In this document: piece after piece, positions 1-12,404 of the stretch
Numbering within the stretch: the first letter of the stretch is position 1
How the letters are laid out: each line of letters starts with the position of its first letter
From: Sarcophilus harrisii
Lineage: Eukaryota; Chordata; Mammalia; Dasyuromorphia; Dasyuridae
DNA length: 64,000 bases
Direction: 5' to 3'
Assembly (NCBI RefSeq): GCF_902635505.1
Contig: NC_045431.1
Location: forward strand, 2,542,001-2,606,000
Notes under the pieces: generated by a model
Database searches by the model: none
The model's input: only the letters and a program-made list of their open reading frames with translations
What the model was told of the DNA's origin: nothing
Translations under genes and position numbers: made by a program

Positions 1-290
1 TGGTTTTTGTGTTTTTTATATTTTTATTAATTTTTTATACAGCTATCACTCTTATCAGAAATAGTTCATACAAATTCCCTTCCCTCCACCCCCATTCTAT
101 GCTTTCTCTTCTTATCCCGGCTGCATTGATTTTATTTGTTCAAAAACTTTTCTGTTTCATGTAATTCAATTTTTGATGTAAGTTCTTTTTTTTGTTAAAT
201 CGTGTTAAGCTCCCTTCTGGTTTTAAGTGCCCACAATATATCTCTTTAATAAAAAGTACTAGAATTTTAACATGAATTTAAATCATATTC
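1..290 (-). mobile_element. L1 LINE fragment, ORF2 region, antisense
   Basis: The run around 110-190 (CGGCTGCATTGATTTTATTT and the 'caaaaactttt' phrase) matches the antisense of mammalian L1 ORF2. It is a separate copy from the next L1, because its part of the element would sit 5' of that piece. It is cut by the window edge. Confidence 0.65.
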
Positions 291-749
291 ACCAGCCTAT
301 AGCTTATATAATTTTTTCTCTCCCTTTTAAAAGGGATGTTTATTCAACATTTGTCTAGCTGTAGTTCTGTGATAGTTTTCCACATATTTTTTACCCCAAA
401 GATTACTAACTATAGCTCAGCACTCAGATTGCAACACTCTATGATGTAGTTATTCAGGGCCAGTTAGCTTCTTGAAGGTATCTTGCCATTTTCTCACTTG
501 TCTTGGATTTTAATTTCCTGTTATTTTTGTTCTATTATTTCCAGCATGAGTTCCATTCTCTTGGCAATATAAGATTTGAATAGTTCTACCTTCTCTGTGT
601 CCTTATTTTTCATCATTTCATCCACTCCAAATCAAAGTCTTATACCTTCTTTGAATTTTCTTTTTCTCCCAGAATTCTTAATAAAGCTTTTTTGAGTTAT
701 TCTTAGTATTTAACAAAAGTCTGTTGAATTGAGGGCTTTAGCATGCATG
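291..749. other. AT-rich stretch, nothing named
   Basis: Low-GC sequence between two L1 pieces. It may be further L1 debris, but I could not match it. No reading frame of interest. Confidence 0.4.
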
Positions 750-1790
750 TCTAGCAGTTTTTTAAAATAAGGTTTTATTGATATTCTGAATTAATTACTA
801 GAATATCCCATATATTCTCTTTCTTTGCTTGCCAGAGAGCCATCCCATATGGCAAATAATATTTTATTACAGAGGAAGGGAAAAAAAGTCAGTATACTTG
901 ATCAATACATTGGAGGAAAAAAAGCCTGGAAATATGTTGTGTGTAATATCTGCTGACCTCCCAACTCCACAAAAGTATGATTAGGGATGTCTTCTCAAAT
1001 CTCCATTCACTTTTAATTTTTTTTGATGTGTTATTGTTCTTTTTCATTAGAAAATGAACAGTAACAATCGTTACTGTGTATATTATTTTGTTGGCTTTGC
1101 TCGATTCTCTCTGCAAGATTTGTATAGACCTTTCCCTGCTTCTCTGTATTCATCATATATATAATTTCTCCCGGAACAGTACTTTAGTATTCTATTACAT
1201 TCCTGTGCCATAATTTGCTTAAACATCCCCCAGTCAGTGGGCATCTAATTTGTTAACAATTCTGAGTATTGCAAAAAGTGTTGTTCCAAATATAATATGG
1301 TTTTTTTTCTCCTTATTGATGACTTCTTTGTGGCATAAGTCCAGTAGCAAAGTCTTTGATTCAAAGGGTATGGACATTTTTGTTACATCATCTGCATAAT
1401 TCGAAATTTCTTTCTAAAATGGATGTACTGCTTCTGAAATCTACCAACAGTGTATTAGTGAGCCTATCTTTCCACAACTCTCCAATATTGCTGCCATTTT
1501 TTCCCTGTCATTTAGGCCAATTTCAGGGTTTAAGGTTTGACTTGCATTTCTCTTATTATTAGTGATTTGGAGCTATTTTTTTCATGTGGTTGTGAGTATT
1601 TTACAGTTCTTTTGAGAACCGTTTGCTCATTTTCTTTGACCATTAATCTATTGGGTGATGGCCATTAGCCAAATCTATATTTATTATCTATCTATCATTT
1701 ATATATCTTGGATGCCAAACCCTTATTAGAGAAATCTAATCAAAAGATTTCCCCCCATTTGATGAGGTTTCAAGTGGTCTAGATTCCTGG
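750..1790 (-). mobile_element. L1 LINE 3' UTR and ORF2 C-terminus, antisense
   Basis: Antisense marsupial-type L1. 750-1,130 resembles the 3' UTR ('gtcagtatacttgatcaata'). 1,150-1,260 covers the C-terminal ORF2 motif around KYYAAIK in reverse complement ('agtattctattacattcctg', 'cagtgggcatct'). 1,330-1,760 holds 'tcaaagggtatggac', 'ccaacagtgtattagtg' and 'gtgatttggagc', all typical of antisense ORF2. Decayed, with no open frame. Confidence 0.8.
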
Positions 1791-1809
1791 TGGTCTAGAG
1801 GTTAGTGGC

Positions 1810-2387
1810 TGTAAGAGAGTTATTGAGAATCCCCTTTAAATCGGCCGCAAGGTTTAGGAGTGAAAGAATTCACTCGTTCCTGAATATTAGTGGCAAAATG
1901 AAAGTTTATTGTTAGATAGAAATCAGTTTACCCAGAGACTGACTTCTAGAGTGGCAGATCTAGGGAAATGGAGCTTTGCACCGAGAATGCAGTTCTCAGT
2001 GGACAGAAAGTCTTGGCAGTAAAGAGGCTGCCAAGGTCCATCAGCAAAGACTTTAGTGGATGGAAGCTTATTATTATTATATTGGGTGTCGTGGTGGGGT
2101 TTGGGAAGCCCGAGCAGATCAGAACCATTGGGGGATGGGCAGTCCAAGCAAGTCAGAATGGGGGCTGGGACAAGCTTGGATCTCCTATTGGAATTCAAAG
2201 GGGTGCTTTTGACCAGGATTTGTGAATCAAAGGCCCTGCTTCCTGGACTGAAATGCCTCAGCCAGGAGGGGCTGGGAATCTGAAAGGAATCACAGATCAA
2301 TAGGAAATACAGTTTCTTAAAGGGACCCCAACCCGCTTCAGTCTGAGATATGAAAGTGCAAATTCCCCTTTGTCCCAATTCTTTTCA
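1810..2387 (-). mobile_element. probable solo ERV LTR inserted in L1
   Basis: About 578 bp lying between two antisense L1 pieces and unlike them in base composition. On the minus strand it begins TGAAAAGAATTGGG, ends in CTCTCTTACA, and has an AATAAA at 1,910-1,905 about 95 bp before the end, the usual R/U5 layout of a retroviral LTR. No internal retroviral region lies beside it, so it appears to be a solo LTR. No clear short target duplication remains, which suggests an old insertion. Class not assigned. Confidence 0.55.
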
Positions 2388-2720
2388 TAATTTCCTCTGG
2401 TATTCGACATCTTTTGTTTTTCCAGATGAATTTTTAAACTATTTTATCAAGTTCCAGAAAGTGTCCCCTTGGAAATCTGGTTGGTATAGCATTAAAAGTA
2501 GAAATTCATTTTGCTAGTATTGTCATGTTTATTATATCCACATGGCCTAGCTTTGAACACTAAATATTCCGTCAGCTCTTTAACTTGTTATTTCTTAAAG
2601 GAGCCTTTCGGAAGAGGAGCCAGGCAACTTTTTGTATGTGTGCTTTGGCAGATTAACCCCTAAACATTTTATGCATTTTATAGTTATTTGGAATAGAACA
2701 TCCCTTTCTATTATTGTCTG
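2388..2720 (-). mobile_element. L1 LINE fragment, ORF2, antisense
   Basis: The phrases 'ggttggtatagcattaa', 'gtattgtcatgtttattata' and 'ccacatggcctag' are characteristic antisense L1 ORF2. It sits right of the LTR and probably belongs to the same L1 as 750-1,790, with material lost between. Confidence 0.75.
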
Positions 2721-4024
2721 GAGCTGGAGTCTATGGCATGGGATAGAAATAGGGAGAAGTGACCAGGGGCAGGTTTTAATATAAGTCCTTGGATCTGTAT
2801 GCAGCTAATGCCAGTAGCAAAGGAGTTAGGGGAGAGATGTTGAATAAGTTCAGTCAGTGAGCATTAATTGCTGTATTTTTACCTTCTTTTGAATTCTGAG
2901 TGTCTTAGACCATTGACATAGCTAAAGCTGCTTTATCTTTGGTGCATATTTTCTGCTTTGCAGAAGTTTGAGAAGTTGTGGGGATAGAGAAAAATGTGGG
3001 GATTGTCTAGTTTGCCATCTTCTTTAGCATTATTCTTAAAATAACATGCTCCTCTTTCTATCTGTCCAAAGTGCACTGATTTTGCTTTTATTTCCCCTCC
3101 ATATTTTTTAGGTCTGAATTTGTCAGGGAGGTCCCTCTGTCTTTCGTGCTCTAAAATCCCCTTTTTTGCCTTGATGCTGGAATACTTTTTTTGGTATTTT
3201 GCATAACATTTCTTTCTTGAGAACATACTGTTTCTCTTTAGCTTAGACTTCCCTCATAGAATCTTGGATTTAATGAGCCTTTTAAATCCAGCTTCTCAGA
3301 GTTTCTACCAGTGGGCTATAAGTAGCTAGCTGATTTAAATAACAAAACAGTCATCAATAGTCTGATTTCTTCAGCCATTTTAATACTGATTAGGATGATA
3401 TTCTTGATCAAAACAATACAATTTGCACACAGTGGATTCTCAGTGCTCAGAAAAATATCTAGCAGACTGAACCAACCTCAATATAGGGGTCATTCTAGCT
3501 TCATCAGGTGAAGCCATGGCAGGAAAAGATTTCTGTCACCTCCTCTGTTCCCTCCTTTGAAGGAATTTTAGCCATTTTGAATGTCGGCTCTCTGTTATCT
3601 CAAAACTACAGCACTCAAACAGAATAATACGAGTCACCCATGTGTATGTAAAAAAGAAATATTGGCCAATGAATACTATCGTCTTGTATGTTCTGTAAAA
3701 AGACCCTGTAAAAAGCCAGATAGGACATAAGGATGTTCTGTTCTATGAGCAGGCAGTAAAAAAAAATCTACATAAACCCATTATCCCAAATATCCAATTT
3801 ATGTAAAGAACTAAGACTGTTGAATTATAAATGACATCTTTCCAATCATAGGCAGGCAAGATCATTTACTTTATTAGCCATTTTCTAACAGTAAAATCCA
3901 TATAGGGAGCAGACCAAATTTATGGTGTAGGCTATTTATAAAGGTCTTAAAATGGAAGTCACAATGTAAATGAGGAACAGATATCCCCAAGGATGGAAAT
4001 TTATCCATGTCACTTAGGAGGCAT
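2721..4024. other. intergenic, nothing recognised
   Basis: AT-rich unique-looking sequence. A 97-codon minus-strand frame at 2,933-3,226 is lysine-rich and matches nothing I know. It is probably chance. Confidence 0.5.
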
Positions 4025-4220
4025 CCGTGGGGTGGCGGAAAGAGCTCTGAATTTGAAGCTGCAATATCTAGGGGTTTGTAGCTTGACTCTGTGACTATTA
4101 TCTGTGTGACTGAGTCAGAATCATTTCCTTTCTGGGGGCCTCAATTTTCCCATTTAAAAAAAGAGCTTGGCTTAGCTAATCTACATAGTTTCTTCCCATT
4201 CCAAGTCTCATAATTTTATG
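4025..4220 (+). repeat. CORE-SINE (MIR/Ther1 type)
   Basis: Pattern of a tRNA-derived CORE-SINE: 'gactctgtgac', 'tgtgtgactgagtcagaatc', then a 'ggggcctcaattttcccat' core, in sense orientation. Diverged. Confidence 0.65.
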
Positions 4221-4354
4221 ATTAGTCTACAGTATGAACATAAAGTTCTTAGATGGTGAAATAGTTCAGAGGTTATGGAACATTGTCAGAGGCAGAATGG
4301 ACTTTATGCCATAGGATGTCAGCATTAAAGAAACCTTAGACAGAGAGAGATTAC

Positions 4355-4470
4355 ATATTTCAACATCCTTATTTTACAAAGGAAGGTAAGGTCTAAAAAT
4401 GTAAATGCACTTTCCCAATAACACACAAATAGTCAGCGGGAGAGAAAGGTCTATGTCCCAGTTCTTTTGT
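4355..4470 (-). repeat. CORE-SINE remnant, antisense
   Basis: 'cctattttacaaaggaagg' style core followed by a decayed 'cacacaaatagtcagcggg', the reverse complement of the MIR-like core. Decayed. Confidence 0.45.
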
Positions 4471-4477
4471 CCCCTTT

Positions 4478-4722
4478 TGCTGTTGTTGTTGTAGTTTTAA
4501 GTCGTGTCTGACCATGACCCCCTTTAGGGTTTTCTTGGCAAAGATACTCGAGTGGTTTCCCATTTCCTTCTCCAACTCATTTTAGAGATGAAAAAACTGA
4601 GGCAAACGGGGTGAAGTGACTTGTTCATGGTCACACAGCTAGTTAGTGTCTGAGGCTAGATTTGAACTCAGGAAGGTGAGTCTTCCCGATTCCAAGTGTA
4701 CTACCTAGTCACATGTGTTCCT
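4478..4722 (-). repeat. MAR1 SINE, antisense
   Basis: Near full length. 'tgctgttgttgttgtag' (tail), 'cgtgtctgaccatgacccc', 'tttccttctccaactcattt' and 'gtcacacagctagttagtgt' follow in the order expected for an antisense marsupial MAR1. Confidence 0.9.
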
Positions 4723-6037
4723 CCAACATACAATCCTTTATTTATCTGCCTGTGGTGAGGAACTGAAACTTCAGATAGGTGAGAAGAAGAAGGAATTATT
4801 GCATTTCAGAAGATGGGAAAAATCCTATGATATCCCTATTCTGATCATTATTGTATGGTTGAAATTTCTGACTAAAAAGTTCCCTTTCCTCTCATCTCAA
4901 ATATGGCCTAAGACATAATATGATCATTTGGTCTCGTGGAAAACTCCTCAAACAGGACCACTTTAGTAATTTAGTAAAGCCCACAGACTCTGTTTTAGAA
5001 CAATGGTTTTAATTGTATAAAATAAAATACCTGGGCTTACAAAATAAACCAAACAAAATGTTTTCATTGAAATCTTCCCAGACCCCAGCTTCAGGGCTTT
5101 TATTCTGGATCTGTTAGTATGCAATTCTTGGTTCTTTCTGTATAAATCTGGCTTACTCTTTTAGCAAATATTTTATTAGTGCCCGTTGTTATTTTTGGCT
5201 ACAAAAAGCTGGACCAGGAAAATAACTAGAAGTTGTCAGAGGAAGATTTAAGCATTCAGGTAGTCAGTAAACATTTGTTGAGGACTTATGTGCCGAGTAC
5301 TATGCAGAACTCTGGGTATCTAGAGAAAACCTTCCTAATAATTAGAAAAGTGCAAAGTAGAACCTGTCCCACCTCAGGGGGAGGTTCCTGTTCTACCTCA
5401 GGAACTAGTGGGTGATCATACCTGGAGCTTTGCAAGTCCTCGGAGGCTGCATGAGATGGCCAAGGAAGTCCTTTCCAACCGAGATTCGGGGCAGAAGCCT
5501 TGGTTAGACACTGGGAAAAAAACAACCAATAAATAATTAGCCGCCAACTGCTCCAATGGTCAAAAATCTAATCCTTTCGAAGTTGAGGTGCCCCTCGTTC
5601 ATCCTGGTGGTTATGGTTTGGACCTCGATGGTGCATGTTTGGGGTATGGAAGGGACTGGTGAGCAAAGCAGTGCCCTGGGGGACAACATCCTGCCCCTCC
5701 TGGAACTTATTGTCTCAGAGTCGTGGCACAAGGAAGTGGCTAAAAGATATCCTATAATGTGCTACAGTGTGACACAATATGGTACAGTGTGATATGGTAT
5801 AACATAATGTGACAAAAGTGGACTGGGAAGTACAAAACGAAGGGCTGTGGAGGGAAGGTTGTTAACAATAGGAGACCCATTCTTTGACTATTTCCACACA
5901 CAATTCCTCACCACACTTAGAGAGCTTCTTTTCAATGTCATTTCTCATTAGATGTGACCAGCTGTGGCTCTGATACCTTGCCTTACGGGGGCAGGTTTAA
6001 TCAACCAAAGAATACTAGACAGAGCTTAAAATAGTAG
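4723..6037. other. intergenic with an L2 fragment and short repeats
   Basis: 5,262-5,340 ('gtaaacatttgttgaggact') and 5,685-5,730 ('tggaacttattgtctcagag') look like antisense L2/L3 3'-end pieces. 5,752-5,815 contains imperfect short repeats of a 'tacagtgtgayayaatatgg' unit. The rest is unassigned. Confidence 0.5.
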
Positions 6038-6128
6038 AGTGTGTGTGAGTGTGTATGTATGAGTGATTGTGTGTATGTGATTGTGTGTATGAGTGTGATT
6101 GTGTGTGTGTCTGTGTGTGTGATTGTGT
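6038..6128. repeat. TG-rich microsatellite
   Basis: Imperfect (TG)n with TA and GA interruptions ('gtgtgtatgtgattgtgtgt'). It makes long spurious reading frames on both strands. Confidence 0.9.
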
Positions 6129-6602
6129 CCATACGCACACATGTAGAGAGAGACAGAGCAGGCAGCAACGGCATACACTACAAAAAAGCTGAAGTAGCAG
6201 CAGATGGGCTATTACACCTGTTCTCCAAGGTTCGGGGAAGTGGAAATGATGACTTAATGGCACCTCTTCTTTCCCATCCTACTTTCCTACCTCATTTGCA
6301 TTCCAGTTTTTGCATGTATTAGAGTCAGGAGGCACACCTGCAGGCTGAGAGCACGAGGTCCACACTGACGCTTCTTCTGCAGTCAGACAGCCCACGACTC
6401 CTGGGACAGCTCTCCAGCCTTCCAGCTGTGGGGACAAAGGACCATACCTAACCACTGGAGGGTGAAAAGGTAGGTTACTGCCAGGCAGGTCCAGGGACAG
6501 GCAGGCCTGAGAAGAACATCAGTGACGCTATGGGCTGTGAGCAGTTTGACATATGGGGAAGGAGCCAGCATTGAGATAAGGTCAGAAATATCGCAGCGTT
6601 TG

Positions 6603-6672
6603 GGAAGCACCAACTTTAGTACAGTGCCTGGCACACAGAAGGTGCTTAATAAATGCTTATAGACTGATTGAC
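6603..6672 (+). repeat. L2 LINE 3' end
   Basis: 'cagtgcctggcacacagaag' then 'gtgcttaataaatgctt' is the classic 3' terminus of L2. Confidence 0.8.
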
Positions 6673-7149
6673 CAAGAGCCATAAAACTTGAGAGAGCCAG
6701 AGAGAAAGACTTCAAGCTGGAGGTAAAGATGCAGAATCACAAAATCACAAAAAAGCCTTGGATTTGGAGCGGATGGAGCCGAGTTCACATCTCTCTATTA
6801 CATGCTACAGAGGTGATCATGAGTCAGTAGTTAAGAACTAAAGGTCTAGAGAGCATTCATTTTCAGAATGAAGATTTTCTGCCAAATCCTAAAGCTGCTT
6901 TTTAAAAGGTACAGGTCCATAGAGCCAATTAGTAAGACATGAAATCCTGGAAATCTCATCTGACAACCCCAATTAGAGAGACAGCCTTTATTTTAATGCA
7001 ATGCTGGTTCTTCCCTCTGACTCTCATTACATGTAGCATTGCTCCAATGACATGACATATTGAGTATCTACATAGTATCCATAGAGTCTTAGGGGCAGGA
7101 CATTCAGAGCTTAAATATTTTGACTTTATATATATTCATATCCTCAGTC
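6673..7149. other. intergenic, nothing firm
   Basis: A faint SINE-like start near 6,730 ('agaatcacaaaatcac'). Otherwise unassigned. Confidence 0.35.
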
Positions 7150-8620
7150 CAGTGGCTTTTGGAAGACAGTTTTAAATTTCTTTCTAAAATGGTGGAACTT
7201 TCCCCACTAGTGGGTTAGTGTACCTGTTTTCCCACAGTCCCCCTTTCATCATCATTGCAGCTCTGGTGGATGTGAGGTGGAACCTCAAGATTCCTCTGAT
7301 TTGCACTTATCTAATAATGATTTAGCACAATTTTTCAAATGGTTGTGACTAACTTGCATTTCTTCCTCTGAAAATTGTCTGTTCTTATTCTTGGACCTTT
7401 ATTTTTGGGAATTGACTCAAATTTTTTTTTTTTTTTTTTGTAAATTAGAACCAATTTCCTATACATCTTAGGTCTGTCAGAGAGACTTTTTGCCACATTC
7501 CCCCTCATTTACCTGTTTCCTTTCTCATTTTAATCACATTAGATATTTGTGCAAAAGCTCTTGCTTTTTATATAATTACAACTGTCCACTTTATTTTATG
7601 TGTTTGTTCCTCTCTCTCTTGTTTAGTCACGAACTCTTTCCCTGTCCATATATTTGAAAGGTAATTTTTTTTCTTCGCTCCTCTAATTTGTTGATTATAT
7701 CTAGGTCATATTTCCATTTGTAGCTTCTCTTGGTAGATGGTGTCAGGTATAAATCTAAACCCAATTTCTCTCATTTCTGGTGCCTAGTTTTCTCAGCAGC
7801 TTTTGCAAATAATGACTCTTTCCCCAAAAAACTTGAGTCTTTGGATTTATCAGAGACTGTGCTGTTTATTTGCTTCAGTATTATATACCTAATCTGTTTC
7901 AAGGATTAATTGGCTTTTGGGTAATCCCAGTCATTTAACTGATTTTTTTTTGGTAGCCCAGTTTGAAATCGGGTCCTGATATCTCTCCCCCAACCTCCTT
8001 TATTCTCACTCCTTTCTTATTATTCTTGGATTATTGAGTTTTGTTACTATTTTTCTGTTCTTGGTAGTTTGGTAGGTAGTATTGTCATTTTTATCCTATT
8101 GACTTGATCTATCCACAAATAATTAGTGTTTTTGCCTGTTAATTAGGTCTGACTTTGTTTCTGCAAAGAGTGTTTTATGGTTTTACTCATAGTTGCAGTT
8201 TAGTAGATGTACTCATTGTCTCTTTCTAGCTTTTCCTTCTGGTTTTTTGTGGGTAAAACAAAGGAATGCTGATGATTTATGTGAATTAGAAAAATATTCA
8301 GCGCCTTTGCTGACTTTATTGTTTCAATTAATTTTTGATGGACTCTTTAGGGTTTTGTAAATGAATTATATTGTCTGCAAAGCGATAATTTGGTTTTCTC
8401 TTTGCTCATGCATGTTCTCTTCATTCCTCTTTCTTGCTTGGCTGTTCTGGCTAGAATTTCTAGTCACATATTAAATATTAATGTTGATAATGGGCACTTT
8501 TGCTCTACCTCTTTATTAAGAAAGCTTCTAACTTTTCTCCATCACATATGATGTTTGCTCTTAAATTTAGAACAATATTATTTATTTTTATGCTAAGGAA
8601 AGGTCCACTTTTTGGATCTG
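7150..8620 (-). mobile_element. L1 LINE, ORF2 portion, antisense
   Basis: About 1.5 kb of continuous antisense L1 ORF2. Landmarks left to right: 'tttctttctaaaatggtgg', 'gcacttatctaataatga', 'ttttatgtgtttgttcctct', 'gtagtattgtcatttttatc', 'gctgatgatttatgtg', 'tctgcaaagcgataatttgg' (reverse complement of the FADD reverse-transcriptase region), and 'atattaaatattaatgttga' (reverse complement of the PLSPLLFNI region). An 18-T run lies at 7,422-7,439. Many stops, so dead. Confidence 0.85.
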
Positions 8621-8629
8621 GAGGAAGGG

Positions 8630-8770
8630 CTCTTGGCTTTGTGTATCTGATCTGCTCCAAACTCTGTGATCTTAGGCAAGATATTTAACTTTTGTGGGCC
8701 TCAGTTTCCTTATCTGTAAAAATATGAAGTTAATTTCTAGAGTTCTTTCCAGCTTTCAACCTATGCTTCT
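8630..8770 (+). repeat. CORE-SINE fragment
   Basis: 'actctgtgatcttaggcaag' and 'gggcctcagtttccttatct' in sense order, then a 'gagttctttccagctttca' tail. Confidence 0.7.
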
Positions 8771-8774
8771 ATGG

Positions 8775-8960
8775 GCGGGACTTGATATCAGGACACTAGG
8801 TTAGAATCAAGGTTCTATTTTCTAACTATACAATGTCCAGTCCATGTCTTAACATTTCTGTACCTTAGTACTCTTATCAAGAAAACAAGAGAGATGGCTT
8901 GATGAACCTAGTTTTATTGTGAGGATAAAATACTCTAATTCATCTAAACTTTTAACTTCG
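8775..8960 (+). repeat. MIR-like SINE
   Basis: Decayed sense CORE-SINE: 'taccttagtactcttatcaa' core followed by 'ttattgtgaggataaaatac' as in the MIR 3' half. Confidence 0.5.
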
Positions 8961-11135
8961 ATGTAAATAGAAGCTGTGATCTCCAAGATCTTTCCATGTG
9001 AACTATATGAAATCATGCTTGTTATATCCTGTATTTGTGCAGTTGGTTTCTAACCCAAACCTTTTACATTTATTCATAGTAATCTCATTTTTTAATTCAA
9101 CTCATTATTCTTATTTTTAAAAAAACCAAGTCTTTTGTGACTTGACTGATGAATAGATATTTTCTAGCCACAATCTGGGACTGCTTAACTTTCCTTGCTA
9201 TGATTCTTGCTTTCTTTGTAAGCAAAACCTCAAAGCCCCTGCCCAGAAAGTCAGTCTCTTATTGATCAGCTATGATGGCCTGAGACAAATGGTTCATTAA
9301 ATGGAGTGATGTTCTTAAAATTGACGTGGCTGACTATGCACTTTATAAATAAAGGCAATGGGTTCAAAACTGGGGTGGGAGAGGCAAAGTGAGCAGACGC
9401 ACTGCTGGGTACAAGGCAGGGGTGGAAAGGGCCGTGGACCTGGAGCTAGGAAAACTGGGATCAGGTATTTTCACAATGAGCGTGTTACTTGGTGAAAATT
9501 ACAAAGGGGGCAGATTTAGGACTTTCCATCTGCATTTTCCCTCTACACAAGAGGGTGCTTTGCCTGATGGTGAAATCAACTCCTTTGTGTCTGGAAAACA
9601 CTGACTTGTTTCTTGCAGAAGCAGAATCCCTTCTATGGAATAGGAAGTTAAATGGTCAGGCTGCCAGAGGACGCTCCCGAGCCTTACTGTTAGCAGGAAC
9701 CTAAAATCAGGGCGGCAATGGGTGGGCCCACTGCAGACTCGGACTGGACCACACCTTGTTAGATTGTGGTGACGTGTGTGGCCCTCACAGCTTCATAAAT
9801 TATCCCTGTGAGATTTCTATCCCATCTCTCCCTTTGAAGGGTATTTTTAAGGCACTCATTCGCGCAGAGGGGGAGACGATGATTCTCGTGACACCATTTG
9901 TTATTTATATGGATTTATGCCTTAACTGGATATTGATCGATGACTTGACTAGTTTGTCGATTGAAGCTATTCCATTACTGGGGCTTGGCCATGGTCAGCA
10001 GGACTGGTTATCTCCCCACAGCCACATTAACCTGAACAAACCTCTAGAGCAAGAGTTTCCAAGAGTTCGTGTCCAAGTGCAAGGTGATGTTGTTATAAAC
10101 ACAGAGGCCTATTTGTGTTCATTTGCTGCCCCCAAGAATGAAGTAATTACTTTGGAGAATGACATAATGCGACTAAGTTGTTATGGCTCCAAGTAGGAAG
10201 GGAGAGATCTGAGGTCTCAGGCAGTTGGGGCTGGAACAAGAAAGGGGGGAAAGAGTAAGCTTGGGAAGACATTGTCCATGAGATGGAAGGAGAGTCAGAA
10301 GGCAAATCTTCCTGTTTTTACCGAGAGAACACTTTTCTTAATTTCCACTTGTTACCGAAAAGGACAACGATCCCCAAGGTCACTTCTAGCTTTATGCCTT
10401 GTTACCTTGTCCTTGGGATCAGAGAACCTGAAGAGTCTGTGAGAAGGCCTGACGGGCTTCGGGAGGCAGTTGGCTCCTGGCTGTAGGACATTTGTTAGGG
10501 CTGAGCCCATGACCTTGTCTGAACCTGGTTCCTTTTCTGCATAATTAATAATAACATTTGCACTGCCTGCCTCCCAGAGCTATTTTAAAGAAAGTGCTCC
10601 ATTCATGTGAGCTATTGGATTCGAGCCCTTGGAAATGCAGGAAGCCGCCTTAATGAGACTCCTTATCTTCTTTGTTGCTTGCCCTTCATCCTCAAAGAGA
10701 ACCGGGACGGCAGGAGGGTGACGATGTCTTGACTTGTGTGTGAGCTGGCCGTGGCGGAGGCAGGGCCGCACAAACCCGGCAACCTCCCTGTCTCCTCCAG
10801 AGTCCAGTCAAGACCATGGCAGGGCCCAGAGATGCAGGGGGGGGATTTTGAGATAAGGGGGAATCCCTCAGTGACCGGGAGAGCCCTTTGCACAGGGCTT
10901 AGGAAATGCATTTTTGATTGATTCAAGAAAATTCATTTCAGTTCACTAACTACTAAGTGCCCAATCCACATGCGTCCCATTTTGAGATGATAGAGCTATA
11001 ATACATAGAGGTTCAGGATTAGAATTCTGCCAGCCCAGCCCCGCCCAGCCCCGATGGTTATAGGATACAATGAAGGTTCAATTCTACAGTTGTTTTTTAA
11101 CCATTTTCTTTGCTAGGTTCTTTAGCGGGAAGATT
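8961..11135. other. intergenic, one 146-codon frame
   Basis: Mostly unassigned sequence of near-average GC. The plus-strand frame at 9,756-10,196 (146 codons) matches no family I recognise, has no signal peptide or known motif, and is no longer than chance frames expected in 64 kb. It is recorded here rather than called a gene. Confidence 0.4.
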
Positions 11136-11335
11136 AGAGAAGTCATAGAATTTTAAGCATCTTAGAAATATCTAATCCAATCCCATACTTTAAAAAATAA
11201 GTTTTATTAGTGCCTTTTGTTTTTGTGTTACAAGTATTTCCAGACATTAGGAGGTAGGATAAGTGACTTGTCCAAGGTCACACTGATAATTGCTGAAAGT
11301 TAGAACCCAGTTAATAGTTGCCCAGTGCCATGTTT
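11136..11335 (-). repeat. CORE-SINE, antisense, interrupted
   Basis: 'gaagtcatagaattttaagc' and 'atctaatccaatcccat', then after a T-rich interruption 'aagtgacttgtccaaggtca', the antisense MIR/CORE order. Confidence 0.6.
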
Positions 11336-11367
11336 GTTTTTTTTTTTTTATTGCATCACTAAATTTA

Positions 11368-11414
11368 AACGTTCATTAAATGTCTGCTCTCTGCTCAGTG
11401 TCAGGGATACAAAG

Positions 11415-11450
<36 letters not shown>

Positions 11451-11870
11451 ATGGGACTTGTATTTATCCAGGGAAAACTGATGTAAGTAGGTAGCTAAAT
11501 GTCAAATCCATAGAAAAGAAACACAATGAAAAAGAAAAGATCCACAATGTAGTTTGGGGAGTTGGTAAAAAGTCTCTTGCAAGGGGTAGCGGTGGAGCTG
11601 GGCTTTGCTGGGAGCCAGTATTTGCGAGAGCTGGGAGCGAGAAGGGCCCCCTGCCGCTATGGGGACAGCCTGCGCGAGGTCGGGAGGGACATTGTGGGTC
11701 ACTGAGGGCTCGGCTTTGGAAGCTGCGTGGAATGTGGAGGGCGGCGTGAAATCACTGAAACGGAAGCGGGTCGGAGGGGGAAGAGCTTTCAATGCCACAT
11801 GGGAGTTCAGATTGCATTCTAAAGGTCCCGGACCCCTGGGACCAGGAGAGGGATGAGATGGGACTTGTCT
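11368..11870 (-). repeat. L2/L3-type LINE piece, antisense, with A32 run
   Basis: Starts like an antisense L2 3' end ('cattaaatgtctgctctctg', 'agggatacaaaggcaaa') and contains a run of 32 A at 11,417-11,448. It continues into a purine-rich mammalian repeat with 'agagctttcaatgccacatg'. Family name uncertain. Confidence 0.5.
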
Positions 11871-12404
11871 TTGGGAACATCAAGTGGGCAAATGCTGAGG
11901 ATGAGTTGGGGAGGGGCAAAGGAGAGGCAGGGAGACCGAGAAGTGCTGAGCACTTGAACTGGGGCTGTGGCCGTGAGGGAAGACAAGGGGGGTGCGTGTG
12001 AGAACTTGCCCAGGCAGACCGGGTCAGAGAGGAGGTGAGAGCGAAGGCTGGAGGGTCACTCCTGCTCAGGACTGGGTCTCAGGACACCTGTCCAGAGAGG
12101 ACAGAAGAAGACAGGGCTCTGCTCCCTTGATTACCCCTTGATCACATGACTCATAAAGTCCAAGTCAAGAGTGAAACTCTAGGTCCAGTGTTCAGCCGAC
12201 CACCCGGAGCTGCTGCTCAACGGCTGCCTGCCCTGGAAAAACCCATTGCATGTAGTGATTTAAGCTACACAAAGCCCTTTATTTCATATTTACAAAGACC
12301 AATGAAATCCAAGGAAGGATCTAGAATTCGAGGAGGAGAGTGAGTAATGAGATTTAATTAAATCTCCCAAAAGATGGCTTCTGATTGTATTAGGAAAGTG
12401 CTAG

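Noticed and set aside
1923-2378. 151-codon minus frame
   Set aside because: Lies inside the probable LTR. LTRs of this kind do not normally encode protein, and nothing in the frame is recognisable.
9756-10196. 146-codon plus frame
   Set aside because: No recognisable domain, no nearby splice or promoter logic, and a length compatible with chance in 64 kb. Noted in the feature list only.
10985-11060. GC box-like 'agccccgcccagccccg' as a promoter
   Set aside because: A short isolated GC run with no CpG island or transcript start features around it.
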